A model generated the notes under the pieces. It worked only from the letters and a program-made list of their open reading frames with translations, searched no databases and was not told the DNA's origin. The translations under genes and the position numbers were made by a program. 64,000 nucleotides of DNA. It comes from Chrysoperla carnea. Taxonomy: Eukaryota > Arthropoda > Insecta > Neuroptera > Chrysopidae. The stretch covers positions 802,001 to 866,000 of the forward strand of contig NC_058342.1 in assembly GCF_905475395.1 (NCBI RefSeq), read 5' to 3'. Each line of letters starts with the position of its first letter. The stretch's first letter is position 1. Below are positions 29,995-41,795 of the stretch, piece by piece.

Positions 29995-31903
29995 CTATTG
30001 ATGGTACTCCAAAAAACATTTTTTTTCCCTGTTTATACACAAATGTACTTCACATTTGACACACTTAAAAAATGTTCTTCCCAAACATTTTTTTGCTTTG
30101 CATCGTGTTGGAGCATTTTTTCCGTCATGGATAGGCAAATGGTCAACCGTATCCATTCTCACTTCGTCTATCGGTCGATTTTCAATTTTTCTTTTTTTTG
30201 AAGGACCCGGTTCAGGAACTTCTGGAACTTCTGGTAATTGATTCGATGGTCCAGGAATTGGTTCAGGACTATGTAAAATAAAATCTGGCGTTGCGGATCT
30301 TGATTTTGTCGAAGCACGAGAAGATGGTCGTCCTTTCCTACGCCCAACAAATGTAGAATCTACTTTTACTAACGATTCCGCAATCCTCATTCTAAAATGT
30401 AAAAGATCCAAAATATTTTTCTTTGGCATTTGTAGTTTCATGGCATCTGTTCGATACTCGATCCATGAGTTCGTTATAGCCAAATCCACTGCATGAAATA
30501 TCATTCTTGATGTCCATTTTCGCGATTTTATATAAATGCGATAAAGACTGATCAGTCTATCAATAAGATCGACTCCCCCCATTCCGTTATTGTATTTTTT
30601 AACAATTTCTGGTCTAGTAACTTGAATATACTTTTTTTCTTTGCTATCCCCTCTCTTCACCGTATCTTCTTCACCTATCCCAACAAAAGTTGAAGCAAGG
30701 ACAACACTTCGATTGTCTTTCCATTTCACAAGGACTACGTCTTCCTCTTTATTGCAAATTTCTTGCGAATGTCCTCTTTCTTCTTTTTTATCAACAAGGA
30801 ACGGAGGGTTTTGAAACCGATTTACCCGAACTGTACATGCTGTAAATGTTTTTAGATATTAATTCTCGTAAAAGTGTGTATGACGAGAAATAATTATCAA
30901 AATATAGATAATAGCCTTTGTTGTCAAGCCTTTTTGCTAACTGTAAGACAACCGTAGCACCAAAACCGTACATTTTTAAGGACTTTTCATCAAGACCGGT
31001 TGTAGATCCCTGGTATAAAATAAAATCATAACAAAGGCCGCTTTTGGAACATAATAAAAACAGTTTTACGCCCCATGGGTTTGGTTTTCCTTTAATGTAT
31101 TGCTTCATGGAAAGCTGTCCTCTGAAAGGCACTATTTGTTCGTCTATACACACTTCTTGTACTAATTCCAGTTCCAACATTCTTTTTTTAATACAATCGA
31201 AAATGGGCCGCACTTTATAAAATTTGTCGGTATTAGTACCTTTTGCCAAATTATCCACCAAGTGCAAATTATTCCGGAGTTCGTAAAATCGATTTCGTGT
31301 CATGTTTTTTGTGAAAAAATCAACACATAGGCTCGTATCCCAGTATAAGCTTATACGAGGAAATTTTAGTGATCCCATTGCTATGTGTAGACCAAAAAGT
31401 ATTTTCAGTTCCTTTGCACTGCAATGTTTAAATCTCGTATGTCCCTTTTGAACAGTGTACATATTCGTATACATTTCCATTTGTTCAAAAAGCTCGTCAG
31501 TAATATATTTTGAAAAGTATTGTATTGGTGACAATAATTCGATTTCCTCATCGATTTCAGCCAGCAAAATACAACTTTTTCTGGTGAAGTTTTTGTTTCG
31601 CCAATATATTTTTGTCTTTGATTTTGAAGTTGATGGAGTATTTGGATCGGAATTTTCTTGGTTGGGTTCATCTTCGGGAATATCTTCTTCAAAATCATTG
31701 AGATTTTCACGCTCATTGTTACGAACAACATCAGCTCCTACTCTTACGATATTTTGGCGAATTAAATATTCATCATTCATAATATCTAAGTCATTTATTT
31801 CGTCGTCAAAATCTTCATCGTCCTCTAACATTTCAATATCAGACACATCATCAGCTTCTAAAATTTGTAAAATTTCAGACGAAGTTAATTGTTGATTCGC
31901 CAT
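29995..31903 (-). pseudogene. piggyBac-type transposase with one frameshift
   Basis: From ATG at 31,901-31,903 the protein has an acidic N-terminus, then the DDE_Tnp_1_7 domain. Catalytic positions are EVCIDEQIVPFRGQ (first Asp), YYLYFDNYFSSYTLL (second) and VKWKDNRSVVLAS (third). The conserved NGMGGVDLIDRLISLYRI follows, and near the end the C-terminal Cys-rich domain (CKAKKCLGR, CVKCEVHLC, ending LEYHQ). A frameshift at about 30,835-30,840 separates 31,903-30,791 from 30,729-29,995; in the alternative frame the sequence reads VRVNRFQNPPFLVDKKEER across the gap. All domains are present, so a recent but dead copy. It cuts out and reinserts the element as DNA. Confidence 0.85.
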
Positions 31904-32347
31904 GGCACGTATGGAATCTATATGACATAAAACAATAAACTGTCAGATATAACAACTATTCATAACCAATGTACAAAATATTGTACATCAATTTTACATT
32001 GAAAATTCGTCCATGAAAAATTTATAAAAGATAACTTACCTATTATATTTCAATTAGTTAAATATTTAACTATTAATTTTTCTCAAAAATTAATCAAAAT
32101 TTCCACGAAAAAAGAATGAAAAACACAAATAAAATAAACAAAGCATGAACTCTCAGAACACTAACACAATTGGGCTGTTTTCAACAAGTACAACTTTTTA
32201 TAATAATACCAAAAAACTGTGAATAGTGACAATTCTTATTCGTAAGTATCTATCCTTTGAAATTTAGTATGATATTTCAAGTTTGATCTCGTTTCTCATT
32301 AAATTGTGTACATTAAAGTTTATGTACAAAATATTGTACAAAAGTTG

Positions 32348-34509
32348 TCAATGAGGGTCTAATTTTTCAAATAAGTCAGTAGTGAAGAGGTTATTGTCAA
32401 ATGAGTCTTCATTTTCTGATATAAAAATGAGTATTAGTGTTGTTTTGGAACACCAATTTGACATATCCATAAATCTCGATTTTAATATTTTTAATTTATT
32501 TTCAGTAAGTAAACAAATGTTTGAATTGCAGCAGCACTTATTCTCTTCAATAATATTTATGCTATCCTGTGGAAAATTATATAGAAGAGAAGCTTTTCCA
32601 CCATCGTTTATAATGATCGTTTTATCATGCTCTAATGGTTTATAAGATGTTTCTGCACAATATGGTTCTTGTGTAGAACGATGTAAACTTTGGCCAAGTA
32701 ACGATTGAAATTTTGTGAATGTATTTGAGTTAGCCGGTAAGTAACGATATTTTTCTAGACCTACAACAAGATTTTTTTTTAAATTTTCATAAGTTCTTAA
32801 GTAATGGCCTATTAAATTTCTGCGATTAACAGTGGTCCATTTAATAATTCTTTCAGCTTCAACTCTATCGCCAATGATTTTCGTTAATTCGCTAATTATT
32901 TTTTCGGTATTTCCATAAAATTTTTTTAACCGATAATATTTCATGGATTTTTTTTTTATATCCATAGTTTTATTTGTATATACAGAAACAGCTTTTCTAT
33001 TAACTTCAGGTTTTTTCATACGACATCGTCGATTGGCATCAACACGTTATTCGTTCAAAGATTTTCCTGATAAGTTTGGTCGACCACGTTTAGTTTTTTT
33101 GGGTCGACCACCTTTATTTTTTTCTAAATCAACTTCATTAGTTTCTATTGTACAATCTTCGTTACTTAAACTACTGTCACAGTTTAGTGGTTCACAAGCA
33201 TCGAAATGACCGAAGAGAGAATTTTCTCCCGAAAAATATATCCGTATAAGAGGATCGGTGTTTTTTCCAAATTGGTACACTTGGTTCTGGGTCCAATAAA
33301 CTTCAATTCGACGGTGATAAAACAAAGCAGCTATTTTAATTTCGATAATTGAACCAAATGTCCCTGGTTTAGACATAGCTGTGGCGTATTCTTCTTTGGT
33401 TGCATAAGGATTGCCATATTCATTACACGTTACGTAATTGAATTCATCCCAGTTATCTGAAATGTATTCTACAACATTATTACGGATAATTTGAGTGTAT
33501 TCTAAATACTTTGTTTTTCCATAAAGTTTATATGAAAGTGCGTTAAACAAGCAATTTCCATCACCGGGCATAATAATTTTTGTATGTGGGACGTATTTAT
33601 CTTCTACCATTAAATTTATAATATTCTTGGAAATTTCCGCTTGACTTAATTTACTGTTTCTTAATTGATTCGTTTCGTTCAATCCTTTTTCATTTGCTGT
33701 ATCATTTGAATTTTTGTCACAATTTAAAGGCTCACAAACATCAAAATGGCCAGACAAAATATTTTCTCCCGAAAAATATATTCTTGTAAGAGGATTTGTT
33801 TTTTCTCCAAATGATTGCACGTTGTGTTCGTTCAAATAAACTTCGATGTGCCGTTTATAAAGCAAAGTAGCGATTTTAACCTCGATAAGTGAACCATAAG
33901 TACCATGTTTTTACATTTCTTGAACATATTCTTGTTTGGTTGAATAAGGATTACCAAATTGATTACACGTAAAGTTTTGATATTCATCCCACTTATCTGC
34001 AATATATCGTACAACGTCTTTACGTACAATTTGGGTATAATTTAAATATTCTTTTTCTCCATAAATACCATACGAAATCGAATGAAACAAGCAGCTTCCA
34101 TCTCGAGGTATATTAGTCTTGATATGTGGAATATATCTATCTTCCACTTTTAAATTTATGATATTATTGGAAAATTTGGATTGGCTCTTGTTGCTCTTTT
34201 TCTGTTGATAGTATAAATTTGTATTTAGTTCTTTTGTATTTTCGTTTGAAATTGCAATATTTTCAATGCGCCTATTGTCTTCTGGATGCACTTCCATAGA
34301 TACAAAAGATAAATTATCTTCATATTCATAAAGTGATCCACAATTATCATCATTTTCAGAATTCCCACTTTGTATTGTGAAGCTTAGGATATTGCTGTTA
34401 GCTTGTGAATTCGTATTTTTAGTTTCTTTTTGTAGGTTATTAAAGCCTTCCTCAAGTTCATCTTCATCTGCGTCTGTTTGTTGAGTATCTTCCTTTATAT
34501 ATTTTATAA
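32348..34509 (-). pseudogene. Helitron N-terminal protein with two OTU cysteine-protease modules and AT-hook
   Basis: One reading frame runs from about 34,509 (first ATG at 34,297) to 32,348, broken only by in-frame TAA at 33,911-33,913 and 33,047-33,049. It encodes an OTU-type Cys protease module with PRDGSCLFHSISYGIYGEKE (catalytic Cys in DGSC), then a second with MPGDGNCLFNALSYKLYGKT. Each ends with SGEN...HFD-CEPLNCD. An AT-hook GGRPKKTKRGRPN (minor-groove binding) follows, then NRKAVSVYTNK. OTU domains next to AT-hooks occur in the N-terminal part of Helitrons of the Helentron type. The frame ends 8 bases from the piggyBac right end. The two OTU copies are clearly duplicated. The role of OTU in transposition is not known. 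Confidence 0.75.
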
Positions 34510-34539
34510 TTTAAATATATTTTTTTTAAAACTGTTTCT

Positions 34540-34612
34540 TCAGATTTCCAGTTAATTCCTTATTATATACCGGTTCACAGACATCATAATGTGGGCCATT
34601 CAACTTTACCGT
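34540..34612 (-). pseudogene. OTU module C-terminal tail
   Basis: The minus strand encodes GPHYDVCEPVYNKELTGN, the end of an OTU module. It would complete the module at 35,642-36,088, from which it is separated by about 1 kb of inserted DNA. Confidence 0.5.
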
Positions 34613-35675
34613 ATGTTATGTAGTGAATCTGCTAAAAATACATTAGTAGATTCACCCTTATTTATAGGGAAATTTCATCAGAGTCACTGCATAACATAAC
34701 TTCATACAAACATAATAGTTATGTTTTTTTTCAACTGGTTGGTGACAATTTTGCCTCCAAAACCCCACCTACATCCTAAAACAGAAAAACAACGATCTTA
34801 CCCTTTTCTAAATTATTATCTGAACTTCGTAGTGAAGACACGTATAAAATAATTACTTAAACTGTTTCAATCGAGTAGAATTACTTAAATTGTTTCAATC
34901 GAGTAGCATTACTTAAATTGTTTCAATCAACTGTACTTCGATTTTGTATTTCTGGATAAATACCTAAAACAAAATAAATTATCTTTAAACAAATTCATCT
35001 TTTTTTTATTATTCAAAATACGAGATTACCTGTGGAAGATACGTCCAACACGTGGGTTTCAATTAGGAGTTTGTCATCCAAGAATTGGAGGATATTAAAT
35101 TAAAACTCCAATTATACAATGGTTTTCGGCGAGTCTACACTCCAAGAAATTGAACACTCAACATTTTACAGGTAAACATAACCTACAATTTTATCCAACA
35201 TAGTCCAAATTTGATTGTAATTATCCCACTAATACGAACACACCTAAAAGTTTCGCCAACGCAAGAACAGATTGGACATTCATCCAAATCGCGACGTCGA
35301 ATTATACAAACGACAAATTCCACGTTCATCGTACACATATGTATTTGACATTTGAGTTTCTAAAATTTATTACCAACAACTGTCAATAAGTAAAGTCGGA
35401 CTCAGATAAGTTGAACCATATGTGAATCAGACGGACAGTACCGTACCCAAATTTGAACAACATTTAGTCGACGTCGTTTGGACTCATGTCTAATTCGTTC
35501 AGCCTGCATGAACCCAGGTTTGTCAACATCTAAGCTTGCTAGTGAACCAGCCTCAAAGGACCTCTGGGAAATTGGGTGTCCCATACAAATTCCACATTTA
35601 ACACCCTCACACGTGACGGACCCCAAAACTCGAACACCAGTTCACCAATAATTGGGAACCAGGGCAACTACATAG
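34613..35675. other. insertion within the Helitron OTU region
   Basis: About 1 kb that interrupts an OTU module. Its left part (about 34,613-34,700) is a small palindromic element with ends GTTATGTAGTGA and TCACTGCATAAC and an inner GTGAATCTGCTA/TAGTAGATTCAC pair. The rest has several copies of AATTACTTAAATTGTTTCAATCGAGTAG (34,850-34,930). The frame 35,402-35,626 has no known domain. Confidence 0.45.
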
Positions 35676-36088
35676 CACGTACTAAACAAACGTATTACTA
35701 AGTCGGGATTATTTCCATATATTTCATACGGATGTGCGTTTTCACTTCTATATATTTCTACTTGACATTTATATATTCTTACTGCAGCCCGAATTTCACA
35801 AGCGGTACCATATGTATTTTTTTTGCCCATTTCAAGCATATAATCTTCACGCGATTTATACATTTTTCCATTACGGTTACGAATAAAAAAATTAATTATA
35901 TCCCACTTTTGGGCAATAAAATTTACTACTTCTCGTCGAATATGTAGAGCAAATTTTTTCCAGTTTTTGTATTTTTTTCTATATAGCGCGTAGGCTAGGT
36001 TATAAAATAAATTTTCACTTGTATCTGGTATTGAAATTATGACATGCGAAATTGGTACAGTGTTAGGGACTAGATATTTAATTTCCAT
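35642..36088 (-). pseudogene. degenerate OTU module lacking the catalytic Cys
   Basis: The frame aligns by eye with the two OTU modules at 33-34.3 kb: ALHIRREVVNFIAQKWDI corresponds to QIVRKDVVRYIADKWDE, and GKMYKSREDYMLEMGKKNTY corresponds to GNPYSTKQEYVQEM. The nucleophile segment DG-N/S-CLF is replaced by DTSENLF, so the catalytic Cys is gone. A third OTU-like module at the N-terminus of the same Helitron is the simplest reading. It starts at an ATG or TTG near 36,088 with no clear upstream exon. It could instead be a pseudoenzyme, because the frame itself is open. Confidence 0.5.
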
Positions 36089-36099
36089 TATAATAATTA

Positions 36100-36918
36100 A
36101 ACTGAGGAAGGCCTATTCGTTTTCACAGCTAGAAATCACGAGAAAAGAATCACGTATTACAATTGAAAATGATTTTAAATGATAAATTAAGATCTTTATA
36201 AATGTGATATTAAGTTTAAAATAAATTATAATAAAAGAATATCTTTTATTGCACTAAAATCTGAAATAAAATTAATTAAATATAATGAAAACTTCAAAGC
36301 ATATGGTTTTCTTAAAAAGATTTTGATATCCGAAGGACTTTCAAATTGTAAATCAAATTTTTAATAAAATATTTGTAATATATAAGGAATAAACATCAAA
36401 TATTAATTTTAAATTGATTCGAATTTTATAAAATTTAAAAAAATATTTTTAACTAGTACGATCATTATCAAATAATTGAAACTTTAAACAAAAACAGTTC
36501 TTTATGTACTGAATAACGGTTACAGGTTCAAACAATAAAAAAGTCCGGCTAGCTACAAATTTAAAATTTCGATAAAATAATAACTTGTTATCTATGCAAC
36601 AAATTTTTAAAGCCTTCATTTTTTCTAAATAATATTGTAATAGACAACAATTACAGAACATGAAATATATACAACTAAAGTGTGAAAAGAAATTTTTAAC
36701 AAAGTTTTAAGAACTGTATTTTAACAAAAAATTCTTTAATTTGAAAGCCCAATAGCTCGTTTGAAAACTGGCAATTTATTTATTTGAAATCTAAAAGATA
36801 AAAAATGAGGAGCATATAAAATTTTTTTTAATAATTACCTAAGATTATAGATACATATAGAAGCCCAATTCTATACACATATTTGAACTCACCATTTGAT
36901 ATTTTGAACTTTTCCTCA
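36100..36918. other. AT-rich non-coding
   Basis: No gene, repeat or RNA recognised. Confidence 0.5.
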
Positions 36919-36924
36919 TATTAA

Positions 36925-37990
36925 AACCAAAAAAAATATATTGGTTTTTTATATTCACCGATAGATGAGTCTATGAGCATAATATTTTTATTTTTAATTT
37001 GTCTCATCATAGGCGTGCATTTAATTATTTAGTTTTTTTCTATAATATGTCATTGTGAAATAACGTACCTAAAAATTCAAGCAATAAACTTGATTATATT
37101 TTTTCTTTAAATCAATTTAATACTATCAATATAAATTAATTGTATCAGATACAGAAAAAAACAACCATTCGTTTACCTAATTTATACAGAACATGTGTTT
37201 TTTTTTTTTTTAATTTTTCTTGTTTTCTATACCTAGTTTTAAATTAAAATTTTAAATAATACAAACTTTTTTCTATTCAAAAATTGTATATTATTTAAAA
37301 TTTTAATTTAAAACTGGGAAATACAAGAAAAATTTTAAAAAATGAAAATTGTTTATTATAAAATACACCTGAAAAACTATTTTCAGATCATTCACATTTT
37401 GCATTCATTATTTTTTAGTTTCAATAATACAGTAGAATCTCTATAACTTAAACCTCGGTAACATAAAAACCTCTGTTACGTCACAAAATACTATGTTCCC
37501 TTCCCATCAGAGCCCAAAACCTCTATAACTTAAAATACGCAACCTCTATAACTTAAATAAATAATCTCTGTATAGGCCCTCAGTAACTACATAGAAACAT
37601 GTACATACCTCTATATTAACTAGCGTACATAGAAACATGTACATACCTCTATATTAACCTTTACCTAACATAGACCCTTGATAACTTAAAACCTCTATAA
37701 CTTAAAATATTTTGTGTTTCCCTTGGACTTTAACTTATCGAGGTTCTACTGTATTATAAAGTTTAAGTTTAACTTTTACAGAGGCGATAGTATCAAATTG
37801 ATTTAAAGAAAAAATATTATCAAGTTTATTGCTTGAATTTTTAGGTACGTTATTTCACAATGACATACATATTATAGAAAAAAACTAAATAATTAAATGC
37901 ACTATGATGAGACAAATTAAAAATAAAAATATTATGCTCATAGACTCATCTATCGGTGAATATAAAAAACTAATATATTTTTTTGGTTCT
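36925..37990. repeat. long inverted-repeat (fold-back) element with nested MITEs
   Basis: The left arm (about 36,925-37,135) and right arm (about 37,785-37,990) are reverse complements over roughly 200 bases, for example CACCGATAGATGAGTCTATGAG against CTCATAGACTCATCTATCGGTG, and ACGTACCTAAAAATTCAAGC. The central part contains a second, shorter inverted pair (about 37,229-37,267 and 37,285-37,330) and a pogo-type MITE. Confidence 0.85.
37430..37751. mobile_element. pogo/Tigger-type MITE
   Basis: Starts CAGTAGAATCTCTATAACTT and ends TTATCGAGGTTCTACTG, flanked by TA on both sides. The interior contains repeated CTCTATAACTTAAA words and a 33-base direct duplication (ACATAGAAACATGTACATAC) near 37,589 and 37,627. 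No coding capacity. The ends fit non-autonomous members of the pogo group. Confidence 0.8.
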
Positions 37991-37994
37991 AACA

Positions 37995-38815
37995 ATACAA
38001 TACAAATATCTTGGTTTATTGTCAACAAATTTCACTTTGAACTATTTTAAACGTTAGTAATTCGAAAACGGTGAATTAAGATGAAATAATCAATTTCTAA
38101 TATGTAGGATTTAATTAGTTTAGAAACAGATATTTATTGAAAGACACACAATAACTGTCAAGTTTATGAGTATCAAATTTTCATCACAAGTTCGGATATG
38201 AAACCCTGAAATCGTGGTTGAAACATATTTAAAAACACTCCTCATTAAATTGTCTTTCAAATGAAACAAGAGATATCAAAATTGATTCATTCGTTTATTC
38301 GCTTCAATGCCACAAACACAGACAGACACACACAAATACATAACGGTCAAATTTATAATATCTTTTTTTTTTAATTGAGAAGTAAAAACAAGTGAAATTT
38401 GCAAAATTTAAATAAACTTCGATAAATTTTTCAGATACGTAGCACTAAACTAAAATTTGAAAACTATGTAAGAATATTTTCTACTCAATTACCCTTATAG
38501 TCTTGTCCTAACTAAACTTATTTAAATGATTATCGCCTATTTTTTAATTGTTTTGGGCAAGAAAACCTAACTCTTACATGCAATAAAGATAAAACAAATT
38601 ATAATAAATATCTTTCATACATATCAATCAAAACAATCCAAATTGTTTCATCCGCTTAATAATTTTTCGCATACGGAACCCTAAACTCGCCTTGAAACAT
38701 ATACAAAAAATTATGTTTGCCTTAAAGCATCACATATTTTTGTTTTTTTGGACAACAATTGCATCAGCAGTACAAAAAAAATTGAATTCATTTTCTTTGG
38801 CAATGATTTGAAGTA
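37995..38815. other. AT-rich non-coding
   Basis: No gene. Contains degraded interspersed-repeat text (for example ACACAGACAGACACACACAA at about 38,317) but no boundaries. Confidence 0.4.
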
Positions 38816-38821
38816 CCTCAA

Positions 38822-38990
38822 ATTTTTAACCGACTTCAAACCAAAAAAAAAGGAGGTTCTCAATTCGACTGTATTTTTTTTTTTTTGTTTGTTTGTTACC
38901 TCAGAACTTTTGACTGGGTGAACCGATTTCGATGATTCTTTTTTAGTGAAAGATTAGTTTGTGTACTTCAGATTCACTAAAAACCACGAA
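38822..38990. repeat. interspersed repeat (ACCGACTTCAAA...GGAGGTTCTCAATTCG type)
   Basis: Matches a widespread insect non-coding repeat that starts ACCGACTTC and includes TTCTCAATTCGACTGTATTTTT. Fragmentary here. Confidence 0.5.
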
Positions 38991-39004
38991 ATAAAAAAAA
39001 CTTT

Positions 39005-39305
39005 TAACAAAAAGGAAACCGACTTCAAAAGAAATTTTTTTCAAAACTAATTAATATTCACTAAAAAGTAAAAAAATCACGATATTATAATACATTTAAA
39101 ATTATTGTTATTTTTGGAGTCGGTATCAGCCAAGGAAACAGCTCTGACAGAACAGTGTGCTACATTAGCTTGGCTGACACCGACTCCAAAAATAACAATA
39201 ATTTTAACTGCATTATAATATCGTTATTTTTTTACTTTTTAATGCATATTAATTAATTTTGGATAATATTTTCTTTTGAAGTCGGTTTTCCTTTTGTTGA
39301 AAGTT
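39005..39305. repeat. fold-back element, 140-bp arms
   Basis: The left arm (about 39,005-39,145) and right arm (about 39,165-39,305) are near-exact reverse complements, with outer ends AACCGACTTCAAAAGAAA and TTCTTTTGAAGTCGGTT and inner ends TTTTTGGAGTCGGTATCAGCCAA and TTGGCTGACACCGACTCC. The loop is about 25 bases. Confidence 0.85.
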
Positions 39306-39639
39306 TTCTTTTTATGAGTAGCCATGTATGAGTTACTCAGCAAAAATATTTTCAAATAATATCTTGTTCTCCTTAAAAAGATATTTATTATTTAAATTTA
39401 AAATTTAAAACTAACAAGTGAATAAAAAAACAACTGACTGAGTTACTTGTTGAAATACCATGCAAAGACAGTGTTGATTACTCTATCACATTACACATAC
39501 ACACGTGTCACGTCACACATACATAAACTGATGTCCCCAAATAATACATACTACACAATTTACGAATAATTTGCGCCCTCACGGGTAAACAGTGATGCTT
39601 AGGAAAAAATGTTGCAAACAAAAGTGGTTTATTTTTTGA

Positions 39640-39870
39640 TAAGAGAGATTTTTTACATTTAAACATTTGTTCTATCTCTAACGGTTTACAATTGATGGGT
39701 CGGTTGGATAGGTCAAGACTTAATTGACCTATATTGCTCATTTACGAACTCGACTTCACTTTTTACGCCCTGAATACGCTGTAAAAATTTCATCTTGATA
39801 TCTCTTTTCGTTTTTGAGTTATTGTGTTGGCAGGCAGACGGACAGACAACCGCAAATGGAATAATTATGT
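39640..39870. repeat. interspersed non-coding repeat
   Basis: Contains TGTTCTATCTCTAACGGTTTAC and CATCTTGATATCTCTTTTCG...GACGGACAGACAACCG, text found in many insect non-coding repeats. Related TTTTGTTCTATCTCTTAC words recur at 45,880-46,060. The minus-strand frame 39,508-39,741 through it is chance. Confidence 0.5.
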
Positions 39871-39959
39871 GATTTTGTAAACGCCTTTATCAAAATTTTG
39901 TTCATAGCATCAATATTTTGTATACCTTGCATATTACATATATACATGGTATAAAAATA

Positions 39960-41490
39960 TTGATTTAAAAAAAAACTAGCTGAACTAGAAGGTAATAAAT
40001 TAATATATTCTAATTCAAAAAATCATTAGATCGTAAAAAAGTATGTTAAATTTCAATTATTGTAAATATAAATAAAATATCATAAAAATCGCCTCCCGCA
40101 TTTTTATGAAAAAATAATTTTTTTTTAATTTAAAGATATTATTTTTTACCCTTTTGTTCAGCTAGTTACAAAAAAAGTGTTTTTTAGTTTTTTAAAACTA
40201 TTATTTATATTGTGTTCTTGATCCGTCCTTGATAAGTGAACCAAATTTCCAGTTAATTCGTAGTTTTAAAATGAGTCAAAATCATGTTCATAATTTTCGT
40301 TACATACTAATCAATATACTAACATACGAATTATGCTAAAAAAAAGCGCGTTAAAAGAGGCATAAATATGAAATATAATGAGCACTTGAGAACATCAAAT
40401 CATAATTACCATAAAAATACACTGTAATTCAGACTAAACGTGGAAACAAAATTTGTCTCAATCGATTCAAGACATCTACTTTGACATGGAGTTGCAAAAT
40501 TCCACCCAAAATTGTCCACAAGTAATTATGTTTTTCGCGCGTTTGTATTTAATTTCTTCATTTTATCGTATTTTTAAACGACACAATTTTTCAAATATTG
40601 AATTTCAACAACTAAGCCACCGTTATATTCGTCCTAGTAACCAAGAGATTTGAAGATTTGGTACGACCTAACAAAGTGGTAATAAAAAAAAAATTAACGA
40701 AACTTATCGACTAGGGTATCAAAAAAAAGGAAATTTAAAAAATTATATTCAAAAGAAAGTTTTTGAGGGAATAAACTGTTGAAAAAGATGCAAACCCATT
40801 TTTTCGAACTCTATCTCCGTAAACAATTTAAGACATGCATAAAAAAATTAAATATTTAATTAGTAAATCAAATGATTTAGGCAAATAACAATAAATTTCG
40901 AAACTAGTATATACAAGCTATCAAACGACTTTGCGGTTTCAAATTACGTGATTTTTCGTATGTTAACAGTTGCTGTAAAATTTTGTTTCAAAAAAAAGGT
41001 TTCTTTCATACTTTATGGGAGTTTGAATCAACTAAAACAAATATTAACTAAATTCATTTCAAGCATGTTATTTAAAAAAAAAAATTAAAAAACTAAAAAC
41101 TTAACTGTTGAAATTGAATCATCTTTAATTAAAAGTTACGTCATAAACGAATTAAATAAATAGAATAATATCTTTACACCCGCATATACATGCTAAATAA
41201 AGTAGCATTTGATTATAACAATCAAAATATTCTTTTATATTATAAAAAAATTGAGCTGAGCACATTATAATAAATTTTGAAACTAGAATATATAAGTTAA
41301 TATCCATAGTAAAAAAATATAAACGAATAAAATAAATATAATAATATCTTAACAGTTACTCACTGGTTATTCAAGTTTTCTTCAGAAAAGTCACAAACAC
41401 ACACAAAATTTAAAATTTTAATTGTTATACAAAATTTTCAATTTAATATTAATTTTTTTTTCAATAAAAAACCAAAGTCACTGAAAAATA
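39960..41490. other. AT-rich non-coding
   Basis: No coding region, RNA or repeat boundary could be supported over this stretch. Confidence 0.5.
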
Positions 41491-41497
41491 TTTATTG

Positions 41498-41612
<115 letters not shown>

Positions 41613-41795
41613 CTTATTTAAGAATTGTTATTTGTTATGTATAAATTAAGGTTTCAAGGTACTTAGAATAACTCATATTATTTTACTTAAGCAACAAATG
41701 TAATAATTATTGTATTTATTATCAATTAATAAACATGCATTTGAAACTTGCATTCAGTTTTTTTTTTTATACAGTGCTATTTCATTGAAAAATGT

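Larger units (their letters stand above)
25204..32340 (-). mobile_element. piggyBac-like element with gypsy inserted in its left TIR
   Basis: The left end (TGTACAATATATT at 25,204-25,216, continuing after the gypsy as GTACATAAAAATTTATGGTAC from about 29,743) matches the reverse complement of the right end (TGTACAATATTTTGTACATAAA.TTTAATGTAC, 32,340 downward) over about 34 bases. The transposase gene lies between, on the minus strand. Without the gypsy the element is about 2.6 kb, a normal piggyBac size. It separates Helitron blocks on either side. The usual TTAA target duplication is not visible at these ends. Confidence 0.65.
18100..36100 (-). mobile_element. OTU-containing Helitron, in pieces (inferred)
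   Basis: Three minus-strand blocks follow in the protein order of an OTU-type Helitron: OTU modules and AT-hook (36,088-32,348), a DUF6570-like region and the start of the Helitron_like_N domain (25,210-23,830), then a Pif1 helicase (19,765-18,186). Each gap is filled by an identifiable later insertion: the piggyBac-like element with its nested gypsy, and the Tigger with a gypsy 5' remnant. That the three blocks are one copy is an inference from order, strand and complementarity. Most of the Rep domain is absent. Confidence 0.5.

Noticed and set aside
34850..34930. Repeated AATTACTTAAATTGTTTCAATCGAGTAG units as a CRISPR-like array
   Set aside because: Units are directly adjacent or overlapping without unique spacers, and the genome is eukaryotic.
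35402..35626. 74-codon Cys-containing frame
   Set aside because: It sits in the DNA that interrupts an OTU module; no domain, no splice context, likely chance.
39508..39741. 77-codon minus-strand frame
   Set aside because: It covers a known type of non-coding interspersed repeat, and related text at 45.9-46.0 kb is not open in the same frame.
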